Notes under the pieces: generated by a model | Database searches by the model: none | What the model saw: the letters and a program-made list of their open reading frames with translations, nothing else | Told to the model about the DNA's origin: nothing | Part shown: piece by piece, positions 8,186 through 15,573 of the stretch | Numbering within the stretch: position 1 is the first letter of the stretch | How the letters are laid out: every line of letters starts with the position of its first letter | Program-made: the position numbers and the translations under genes | NCBI GenBank assembly: GCA_031411235.1 | Contig: JANOAR010000192.1 | Location: 1-53,831 of the forward strand | Length of the DNA: 53,831 bases | Direction: 5' to 3' | From: JANOAR01 sp031411235 | GTDB lineage: Bacteria > Verrucomicrobiota > Verrucomicrobiia > Verrucomicrobiales > Verrucomicrobiaceae

Positions 8186-11100
8186 ATGAAAGCTCTCGCC
8201 GCCCTCTCCATCACTTTAGCCTTGTCCGTTTCCGCCCAGGCCGCGTCCAAAGAACTCGAAGGCGTCCGCGCCCCGGCCAACACCGTCTGTCCCTCGCCCG
8301 AGGAGGCGCAAAAAAAGATGACCGTGCCCGAGGGTTATGCCGTCCGCTTTTGGGCGCACGAGCCGATGGTGCAGAACCCCGTGGCGATGGCCTGGGATGC
8401 GCGTGGTCGCCTGTGGGTGGTGGAAGCCTATGAGTATCCCGAGGGCACGCCGTTGCCCGTGGAGAGGCGACCGTTTGGCAAGGAGGCGAAGGATGATCGC
8501 TACCAGCCGGTGCCGAAGCTGGAGGCCTTGCATCCCAAGGATCGCGTCATCATCCTCGAAGACACCGACAACGATGGCGAGGCCGACAAGCGCACCGTCT
8601 TCGTCGAAGGCCTCGATCTCGCTAGCGCCATCATCTGCGGCGACGACGGCATCTACGTCGGGCAGCAGCCTCACCTGCTTCATTTCAAAGACAGCAACCA
8701 TGATGACAAGCCCGACGAATGGCGTGTGGTGCTGACGGGCTTCGGTCGTGAGGACACGCATGAGCTGGTGAATAGCTTCTGCTGGGGCCCCGACGGCTGG
8801 CTTTACATGACCCACGGCGTCTTCACCAACAGCAAAGTGCGTCGCCCTGGTGTGCCGGAAAAGGAAGGCTTCAAATTTGATGCGGGCATTGGGCGTTGCA
8901 GGCCAATGGTAGGACAGGTTTCCAACCTGTCATCCAGTGCAGCAGGCATTCTGCCTGCTGATTCAGCGGGCAAAATGCCCGCCACACTAGAGACAGGTGG
9001 AACACCTGTCCCACACTGGGAGTTCGAAGTCTTCGCCGATGGCACCAGCAATCCCTGGGGCTGCGACTATGACGAGCGGGGCAATTTCTTTGTCAGCGCT
9101 TGCGTCATCGACCACTTTTTCCACATGGCCCCCGGCGGCATCTACGTGCGCCAGGGCGGCGCACCCGAGAACCCGTATGCCTATGAGCAACTGCCCAGCA
9201 TCGTGAAGCACAAGCACTTCCGCGCCGCCTATGCAGGCATCCAGATTTACCAGGGCGGCGTGTATCCGAAGGACACCTGGGGCCACGCCTTCATCGGCAA
9301 CATCCACGACAACGCCATCCACGAAGAAGTGCTCACACCCGTCGGTGCCACCTTCAAATGTGAGCCGCGCCGCGACTTCCTCCGCGCCAACGATGGCTGG
9401 TTCCGCCCTGTGTCCACGCGCACTGGCCCCGATGGCAATCTGTGGATCATGGACTGGTGCGACAAGTATCCCTGCTACCAAAACGCGAAGGCAAACCCCG
9501 AAGGCGTGGACCGCGAGCGTGGGCGTATTTGGCGCGTGGTGACAACGAAAGGCAATGATGGGCGCGGAGCGTCTTGGAGTGCGGCGGCTTCAGCGCCGCT
9601 TTCGTCGAAGCCCCAGACCTCCGAACCAGCGAAGGGCACCGTTACAAAGCCAAGCCAGGAGCCGCGCAAAAGCGGCGCTGAAGCGCACGCACTCCAGGAC
9701 GCCTCGCGCCCGACGAAAGACATGGACTTATCGAAGCTGGACACTGCGGCGTTGGTGAAGCTACTCGGGGATTCTAACAACTGGATGCGGCGCTGGGCGC
9801 GGCGGGAGTTGGTGGAGAAAAATGATGGATCAGCCCGAGCTTTGCTAGCTCCCCTCGTCGTCGATCAACAGAGAGCACCATCGGAAAGATTGGAAGTGCT
9901 TTGGACTATGTTTTCTCGATCCCAATGTAGCTCTGGCCTGAGCATTACATCTGAAACCGAACTTATTTTGAATCCTACTGTTTACAATAAAACTGACGGT
10001 AACGGAGTGGGCACAACACTTCCGATATACGAATCAGCTTTGTTCAAGGATGTCGTACCAGATCTCAGGGCATGGAGTGCTAGGTTTTACGGTGAATTCC
10101 CTCAACAAATGGCGGGACTAGGCGGCGGCGGGGTTATTCTAAATGAGGACTTTAAAGCTCTCGCAAGTGATCACGACCCCAGTGTGCGCGATGCTGTCGC
10201 AATCGCTTTGCGCAGAATTGATGGCGTATCTCTCACAACAGATGCGCGAAGAATTAACGCTTACGGAGGCAGACAGCCAGACATCTGCATGGCTATTATT
10301 GGCTTAATTGAAAGCTCGGCTCCAGAAAATGACGCGATGCTTAGTTTTCATATTTGGCAGGCTATCGAACCTCTTTTTAATATTCCAGAAAAAATAAAAG
10401 ACCAAGATCGACTCCAGTTAGCATTTGGTGTGCTTAACTCGCTTCAATCAAAAGCGGCACAATCGAAGCCACTTTCTGTCGTAATCATACAAAGAGCGTT
10501 TCGGAGGATTGCAGACGCTGGGTTACTTAGCTCGGAATCTTCTAGCGAGAGATTGCTAACTGTATTGTCACAATTGGCTCAGACAGACGCCGAACTTCTT
10601 GCCGCCGCCCTCGACGGTTTGGTGAAAGGCCAGGAGAGTGGCATCATCAAGCCGCCCAAAGATTTCTCGGCGTTGTTCGAAGAGTTCACAAAGAGCGACA
10701 ACGTTGTTGTGCGTAAGCACGCGCAGAACCTTCTTGTCTTCTGGGGCGATCCCACCGCAATCAAGCGGCTGGCAGCCTTCGCGCTCGATGCCAAGGCCAG
10801 CGCAGCCGAGCGCATTGCCACCGTGCAAACCTTGCGCAAAGTAAAGAGTGACGCCGCGAGCACCGCCCTCGCGAAACTGCTCGGCGCACCCGAGAGCCAG
10901 CCCAGCGCACTCATCATCGAAGTCATTCGGGCGGCAGCCGATGCGGGCGGCGATGCCTTCATCGCGCCGTTGACGAAGCTCGCGGCGTCGAAAGACCCAG
11001 CCTTGCAGCTCGCGGCTTTTGGCGCGTTGTCGAATCGTGAGGCATGGACTCACGCCATGCTCGATGCCATCGCGGCGAAGACGATCAGCGATGTGGGTTT

Positions 11101-12151
11101 CCCGGCGTCTGTGCGTCGTTCGCTCGCGACCAGCTCCAACAAGGCCACCCGCGATCATGCCTTCAAAGTGCTCGGAGCCTGGAAGGACTCCAGCGACGAT
11201 GTGAAAGCCCTCATCGCGGCGAAGAAGAAAGCCTGCCTCGAAGGCGAGCCAGATCTCGCGATGGGCAAGCTTTTGTTCCAAACCACCTGCATGGTCTGCC
11301 ATGCCTTCCACGGTGGCGGGCAGAAGGTGGGGCCGGAACTGATCGGCAGCGGTCGCAGCAACTTGGATGCGCTGCTGGCCAACGTGATTGATCCCAACCA
11401 AATCATTGGCAACGGCTACGAGAATTTCATCGTCAGCACCAAGGACAACCGCACGCTTGCGGGCCGCATCACCGAGGATACACCCTCGCATGTGAAGCTG
11501 CTGGCCATCGGCGGAGCCGAGACGGTGGTGCCTCGCGACCAGATCGCGAAGTCGAAGAACACGCATCAATCGCTCATGCCGATGGGCTTCGGCGGACTGC
11601 CCGACGATGCTTTCCGCAGCCTCATCTGGTATGTCCTCGCCCCGCCCGAGGAAGGCCCGCTGACTGCTGATAAAAAGAAGCAACTCAGCACCAGCATTGA
11701 CGCGCCGGTGAAGAAGGTGGACAAAAACCACGCCATCGACTGGGAAAGCGTGAGCCTGTGGAACCCGCAATGGAAGGTCGCCGCGCCTGAGTTTGACCGC
11801 ACTCCGATCAAACTCGCCGAGTATCATGGCCGCGCCAACGTGCTGCTGTTGCACCCCTTTGAAGACAAAAAAACGCCCGCGTCGCTGGAGCGAAAATGGA
11901 CGGTCGATGCCGCGAAGCACACGCTGAAATTCAGCGTCGCTGCCGATGACCGGGGCGACTGGGAACTGCGGGTGCTCGTCAATGGCAAGCAGGTGAAGCA
12001 GCAGCCGATCAACCACGAATCCCCCCGCTGGCATGACTTCAGCATCGACGTCGGCGAGCACACGGGCAAAGAAGTCACCGTGCGCCTCGAAGGCCACGCC
12101 ACGGGCTGGGCTTGGGAGTTTGGCTACTGGCAGGGTGTGCGCCTGGAGTAG
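8186..12151 (+). CDS. PVC-type membrane-bound dehydrogenase with HEAT repeats and cytochrome c domain
   Basis: A 1321-residue exported protein. Residues 1-22 form a signal peptide ending in AQA. A six-bladed glucose/sorbosone-dehydrogenase-like propeller follows (PEGYAVRFWAHEP, GRLWVVEAYEYP, GTSNPWGCDYDERGNF, RTGPDGNLWIMDW). HEAT-type repeats cover roughly 510-1020. A heme-binding cytochrome c domain has C1035-x-x-C1038-H1039, and a carbohydrate-binding-like C-terminal domain closes the protein. The family is greatly expanded in Planctomycetes and Verrucomicrobia; the substrate is unknown. Oddities: two palindromic repeats are read through in frame (near residues 242-277 and 459-509), and codons for about 565-800 are clearly more AT-rich than the flanks. 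The ATG at 8186 was chosen because it begins the signal peptide. Confidence 0.9.
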   Translation: MKALAALSITLALSVSAQAASKELEGVRAPANTVCPSPEEAQKKMTVPEGYAVRFWAHEPMVQNPVAMAWDARGRLWVVEAYEYPEGTPLPVERRPFGKEAKDDRYQPVPKLEALHPKDRVIILEDTDNDGEADKRTVFVEGLDLASAIICGDDGIYVGQQPHLLHFKDSNHDDKPDEWRVVLTGFGREDTHELVNSFCWGPDGWLYMTHGVFTNSKVRRPGVPEKEGFKFDAGIGRCRPMVGQVSNLSSSAAGILPADSAGKMPATLETGGTPVPHWEFEVFADGTSNPWGCDYDERGNFFVSACVIDHFFHMAPGGIYVRQGGAPENPYAYEQLPSIVKHKHFRAAYAGIQIYQGGVYPKDTWGHAFIGNIHDNAIHEEVLTPVGATFKCEPRRDFLRANDGWFRPVSTRTGPDGNLWIMDWCDKYPCYQNAKANPEGVDRERGRIWRVVTTKGNDGRGASWSAAASAPLSSKPQTSEPAKGTVTKPSQEPRKSGAEAHALQDASRPTKDMDLSKLDTAALVKLLGDSNNWMRRWARRELVEKNDGSARALLAPLVVDQQRAPSERLEVLWTMFSRSQCSSGLSITSETELILNPTVYNKTDGNGVGTTLPIYESALFKDVVPDLRAWSARFYGEFPQQMAGLGGGGVILNEDFKALASDHDPSVRDAVAIALRRIDGVSLTTDARRINAYGGRQPDICMAIIGLIESSAPENDAMLSFHIWQAIEPLFNIPEKIKDQDRLQLAFGVLNSLQSKAAQSKPLSVVIIQRAFRRIADAGLLSSESSSERLLTVLSQLAQTDAELLAAALDGLVKGQESGIIKPPKDFSALFEEFTKSDNVVVRKHAQNLLVFWGDPTAIKRLAAFALDAKASAAERIATVQTLRKVKSDAASTALAKLLGAPESQPSALIIEVIRAAADAGGDAFIAPLTKLAASKDPALQLAAFGALSNREAWTHAMLDAIAAKTISDVGFPASVRRSLATSSNKATRDHAFKVLGAWKDSSDDVKALIAAKKKACLEGEPDLAMGKLLFQTTCMVCHAFHGGGQKVGPELIGSGRSNLDALLANVIDPNQIIGNGYENFIVSTKDNRTLAGRITEDTPSHVKLLAIGGAETVVPRDQIAKSKNTHQSLMPMGFGGLPDDAFRSLIWYVLAPPEEGPLTADKKKQLSTSIDAPVKKVDKNHAIDWESVSLWNPQWKVAAPEFDRTPIKLAEYHGRANVLLLHPFEDKKTPASLERKWTVDAAKHTLKFSVAADDRGDWELRVLVNGKQVKQQPINHESPRWHDFSIDVGEHTGKEVTVRLEGHATGWAWEFGYWQGVRLE
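8911..9013. repeat. Four-hairpin palindromic repeat inside the dehydrogenase gene
   Basis: Four tight hairpins follow each other: 8913-8931, 8942-8958, 8966-8982 and 8992-9010, with 7-8 bp perfect stems and 3-nt loops. The first and fourth are near copies in inverted orientation, as are the second and third, giving an overall dyad centred on the TGATTCA at 8959-8965. The insert has no stop in the gene frame and adds roughly 33 residues (GQVSNLS...GGTPVPH) between propeller blades. The organisation is that of a REP/BIME-type mobile palindrome. Confidence 0.75.
9560..9711. repeat. 152-bp inverted-repeat element inside the dehydrogenase gene
   Basis: The outer 45 bp on each side (9560-9604 and 9667-9711) are imperfect inverted copies with about seven differences, enclosing a loop of about 60 bp. 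The element reads through in frame and encodes a Ser/Ala/Pro/Lys-rich linker of about 50 residues between the propeller and the HEAT repeats. It differs in sequence from the four-hairpin repeat 550 bp upstream. Confidence 0.75.
9880..10570 (+). other. AT-rich segment within the dehydrogenase coding region
   Basis: Between the second palindromic repeat and the distal HEAT repeats, base composition drops visibly: runs such as CTGTTTACAATAAAAC and AATATTCCAGAAAAAATA occur here and nowhere else in the gene. The frame stays open and the protein remains HEAT-like (DPSVRDAVAIALRRID). This looks like a recombined or converted block with foreign codon use. The boundaries are estimated by eye. Confidence 0.55.
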
Positions 12152-12160
12152 CCCAAGGCA

Positions 12161-13561
12161 TCAAAGTATCCCCAAGTACTCGCGCACATTGGCGAAGCAG
12201 ATATTGCGCACCATGCCGCCCACCAGCTCGTAGTCGGCGGGCACCTCGCCGTTTTCGATGTCCTTGCCGATGAGGTTGCACAGGGTGCGGCGGAAGTACT
12301 CGTGGCGGGGGAAGCTCATGAAGCTGCGGCTATCGGTCAACATGCCGATGAAGCGGCTGAGCAGGCCGAGGTTGGAGAGCGCGTTGATCTGCCACTCCAT
12401 GCCTTCTTTTTGATCCACAAACCACCAGGCACTGCCGAACTGCACTTTGCCTGGGATGCTGCCGTCCATGAAATTCCCAGACATGGTGCCGAAGACGTAG
12501 TTGGCCGTGGGATTGACGTTGTAGAGGATGGTGCGGGGCAGCGCATTCTCGGTGTCGAGGCGGTCGAGGAAGCGGCTCAGCGGCTCGGCCTGCGCCCAGT
12601 CGCCGATGCTATCGCAGCCTACGTCGGCACCGACTTGCGCTGCGAGGCGGCTGTTGTTGTTGCGCACCGCGCCCAGGTGGAGCTGCATCGTCCATCCGCG
12701 CTCGGCATTCAGGCGCCCCAGATGCAGCATCACGTTGCTGGCAAACTGATCCTGCTCCTGTGCCGTCGCGGCTTGGCCAGCACGGGCTTTGGCAAAGATG
12801 CGCTCGGCCTCGGCATCGCTGACGAAGCTGCCATGCGCGTAGCTGAGTCCGTGGTCGCTGAGGCGTCCACCGATCTCGTGGAAGGCATCGTGCCGCGCCT
12901 TCAGCGCATCGAGCAGCGTGGCGTAGCTGCGCACCTCGATGCCACTGGCGGCACTGAGCTTATCGCACCATGCGCCCCAGGATTCTGGCATGTGAACAGC
13001 CAGTGCCTTGTCCGGGCGGAAGGTCGGCAGCACGCGCACCTCGAAGCCATCGGCGGCACATTGTTTATGCCAAGCGAGATCGTCGATGGGGTCATCGGTA
13101 GTGCAGAGGGCTCGGACTTTATTGCTGCGCAAAAGGTTGCGCGTGCTGAAGTCGGGCCGCGCGAGTTGTTCGCTGGTCTGCTCCCAGATGGCCTCGGCGG
13201 TGTGCTCGCTGAGTAGGGCGTCGATGCCGTAGTAGCGCTTCAGCTCGATGTGCGTCCAGTGGTACAAAGGGTTGCGCAGGGTGTGCGGCACAGTGCGCGC
13301 CCAGGCGAGGAATTTCTCCTTCGGCGGTGCATTGCCAGTGATCAGCCGCTCGGCCACGCCGTTGCAGCGCATCGCCCGCCATTTGTAGTGATCACCTTCG
13401 AGCCAGATCTCGTGCAGGTTTTTGAATTGCCTGTCCTGCGCGATGTCCTTGGGCGGCAGGTGGTTGTGGTAGTCGAGGATGGGCTCGTCCTTGGCGAAGT
13501 CGTGGTACAGGCGGCGGGCGGCGTTGCTGGAGAGGAGGAAGTCGTCGTGGATGAAGCTCAT
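12161..13561 (-). CDS. uxaC: Glucuronate isomerase
   Basis: UxaC interconverts D-glucuronate and D-fructuronate (and galacturonate/tagaturonate), the first step of hexuronate breakdown. The 466 residues match the usual length of about 470. Signatures are LDYHNHLPPKDIAQ with an HxH metal site, the LCTTDDPIDDL segment, HLGAVRNNN, and FPRHEYFRRTLC near the end. The upstream frame remains open, but the ATG at 13561 gives the canonical N-terminus (FIHDDFLLSS). It lies 47 bp downstream of a NagB-like gene on the same strand, suggesting one transcript. Its 3' end is only 9 bp from the convergent dehydrogenase gene. Confidence 0.95.
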   Translation of the reverse strand: MSFIHDDFLLSSNAARRLYHDFAKDEPILDYHNHLPPKDIAQDRQFKNLHEIWLEGDHYKWRAMRCNGVAERLITGNAPPKEKFLAWARTVPHTLRNPLYHWTHIELKRYYGIDALLSEHTAEAIWEQTSEQLARPDFSTRNLLRSNKVRALCTTDDPIDDLAWHKQCAADGFEVRVLPTFRPDKALAVHMPESWGAWCDKLSAASGIEVRSYATLLDALKARHDAFHEIGGRLSDHGLSYAHGSFVSDAEAERIFAKARAGQAATAQEQDQFASNVMLHLGRLNAERGWTMQLHLGAVRNNNSRLAAQVGADVGCDSIGDWAQAEPLSRFLDRLDTENALPRTILYNVNPTANYVFGTMSGNFMDGSIPGKVQFGSAWWFVDQKEGMEWQINALSNLGLLSRFIGMLTDSRSFMSFPRHEYFRRTLCNLIGKDIENGEVPADYELVGGMVRNICFANVREYLGIL

Positions 13562-13608
13562 GGCGTGGGCATGTTTGGGCTGTGACCGGAGGTATTGCAA
13601 TGAACTCC

Positions 13609-14547
13609 TCAATGCATCTCCACCGCGCATGATCCCAGCCCGCCACGGTAGTAATTGAACTGCACATGCGGATGCTCGGCGAGCAGACTCATCGGCACGG
13701 CAGAGTCGGCGATTCCTTTGGAAATCATAAGCGCGGTGAGGCGCTGGCCGAGGGGATTATCGTGGCAGCCAGCGTGCCAGATGGACACCTTCTCGGCCAT
13801 CCACGTCTCCACTGGGCCGACTGTGATCGCGGTCTTGGGCACCATGGTGATGTTGCCGCCGCCCGAGGTGCGGGCGTTTTGCGACAGCGTCACGGGGTGC
13901 AGTTCGACGACGCGGGTGCCGAGTTTGCGATACTCGGCGGGTGTTGGCGGCTCGTTCTTGTACTTGCCTGCGCGCTTCACGGGATCATTGAAGGCCCAGT
14001 GCTTGATGTCGCCCTGGCCACCCTGCATCACGGCACATTTCACGCCCGCCTTCCAGCTCTTCACATAGTCGGAAACGTTACCTTTGGGGAAATGCAGATG
14101 CGGCTCCGGCATGGCGAGATACTTCTTTATTTTGTCGAAGCACAGCTCCCGGTCTGCTCGCTCGAACGACAACGGATGCGTCACGGGCACCTCTTTGCGC
14201 GTGTCCTCGTCATACCATTCATCCATGCCCCAGAAGTGCGAGTGCTTCAGGTTCAGACCCAGTTCATTCACCAGCCGAGCGACGAGCGGCAGTTGCTCCG
14301 TCGGCCCGATAGGGCCACAGATGCCCACAGGATTGTCCGCCGTGGCCGACTTCCACGCGGTGATGTATTCCAGCGCTTCGGCGAGATAAAAATCTTCCAG
14401 CGTGTCATAAAACACCACTTTAAATCCAGGGCGCGAGAGCTTGAAAATATCCCGATCCGTCAGCCTAGCAGCTTCATTGATAAGCGAGTGATCGAGCGTG
14501 GTGTAGTCCCACCAGTCGGGGGCGATGTGGCTGAGTTTGCGTGGCAT
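13609..14547 (-). CDS. Glucosamine-6-phosphate deaminase/isomerase-family protein
   Basis: A 312-residue sugar-phosphate isomerase-like protein. The fold pattern of the NagB/6-phosphogluconolactonase superfamily is visible: DTLEDFYLAEALEYI, the phosphate-loop-like GICGPIGPTEQLPLV, HFWGMDEWY (the catalytic Asp-containing strand), VMQGGQGDIKHWAFNDP and a distal SGGGNITMVPKTAITVG segment. It is longer than E. coli NagB (266 residues) and belongs to a divergent group, so the exact substrate is uncertain. Being upstream of uxaC suggests use with uronic or amino sugars released from polysaccharides. The start at 14547 (MPRKLSHIAPDWW) was preferred over upstream codons of basic, unstructured sequence. 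Confidence 0.75.
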   Translation of the reverse strand: MPRKLSHIAPDWWDYTTLDHSLINEAARLTDRDIFKLSRPGFKVVFYDTLEDFYLAEALEYITAWKSATADNPVGICGPIGPTEQLPLVARLVNELGLNLKHSHFWGMDEWYDEDTRKEVPVTHPLSFERADRELCFDKIKKYLAMPEPHLHFPKGNVSDYVKSWKAGVKCAVMQGGQGDIKHWAFNDPVKRAGKYKNEPPTPAEYRKLGTRVVELHPVTLSQNARTSGGGNITMVPKTAITVGPVETWMAEKVSIWHAGCHDNPLGQRLTALMISKGIADSAVPMSLLAEHPHVQFNYYRGGLGSCAVEMH

Positions 14548-14742
14548 GATGCGGTTGGGTAGAAGAGTGAGGATGTGATGAAACGGAATGCAGTGAGGCT
14601 TGGCAAGACATAGTTTCCAACGCTTCACACGACTGGCATTTCGCATTGCACAGCACTGCGGGAAGCGGCAAAAAGGCAGGGCAGGCGGCTCGTAGCCGTG
14701 CCGCCTTCATCATTCATCTTTCAATCTTCATTCCTTTCAAAC

Positions 14743-15459
14743 ATGGGCGCTCAGTGGAAACAAAAATGGCGTGAACTCGCCGCCGATCAGAAAGGCAAAA
14801 TCGTCGGCAAGCTCGTGCGCGAAATTCAGGTCGCGGCCAAGCTAGGCGGCGCACATCCCGAGTTCAACTCACGGCTCGCTGCCGCCATCTCGGTGGCGAA
14901 AAAGCAGAGCGTCACCCGCGATACGATCGAACGAGCCATCGCCAAAGGCTCAGGCACCGGGCCGGATGCGATGGTCTTCGACAACGTCGTTTACGAAGGC
15001 TTCACCCCGCACCGCGTGCCCGTCATCGTGGAGTGCATGACGGACAACAACAACCGCACCGCCAGCGAGGTGAAGATGCTCTTCCGCAACGGCAGCATGG
15101 GCTCGGTGATGTGGATGTTCAGCCACTGTGGCCTCATCGAAGGCCAGCACGCTGACAAGACTAAAGACATCGACGAAGCCGCCCTCGAAGCCGAGGCCGA
15201 TGATGTAGAACCGCTAGAGCTGGATGACGACGATGCCGCAGGCCATGTGGGGGCGCGCTTCTACTGCGCGATGGCGAATCTCGACCTAGTGACGAAGGCG
15301 CTGAAGGCTGCGGGTTGGACCATCACCACCTCCGAGATGACCTACCGCCCCAAAGACTTCCCCGAGCTGGATGAAGCCCAGCGCGAGGAAGTCACGACGT
15401 TCTTGCAAGGGCTCGACGGGCACCCCGATGTGCATCGCGTCCATGCCGCGATGAAGTAG
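14743..15459 (+). CDS. yebC: YebC/PmpR-family regulatory or translation factor
   Basis: A 238-residue member of the YebC/TACO1 family, known either as DNA-binding regulators or as factors that relieve ribosome stalling. It shows KIVGKLVREIQVAAKLGG, the VTRDTIERAIAKGSG signature, the VYEGFTPHRVPVIVECMTDN strand, FRNGSMGSVMWMFSHCG, and acidic middle and C-terminal domains. The N-terminus begins with GAQWKQKWRE instead of the usual AGHSKWANIK. The leader before the ATG is pyrimidine-rich with no Shine-Dalgarno sequence. polA follows 114 bp downstream. Confidence 0.93.
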   Translation: MGAQWKQKWRELAADQKGKIVGKLVREIQVAAKLGGAHPEFNSRLAAAISVAKKQSVTRDTIERAIAKGSGTGPDAMVFDNVVYEGFTPHRVPVIVECMTDNNNRTASEVKMLFRNGSMGSVMWMFSHCGLIEGQHADKTKDIDEAALEAEADDVEPLELDDDDAAGHVGARFYCAMANLDLVTKALKAAGWTITTSEMTYRPKDFPELDEAQREEVTTFLQGLDGHPDVHRVHAAMK

Positions 15460-15573
15460 AGGCCCCCTGCTCACGCAGAGTCGCTCTCCCAGGCCGATCC
15501 CGTGGCGGGGGCGGCACCGTCGTCGTCGCGCTGGACTCGCCCCCGCTCGCTACTACACTCGCCGTCCTCTCTC

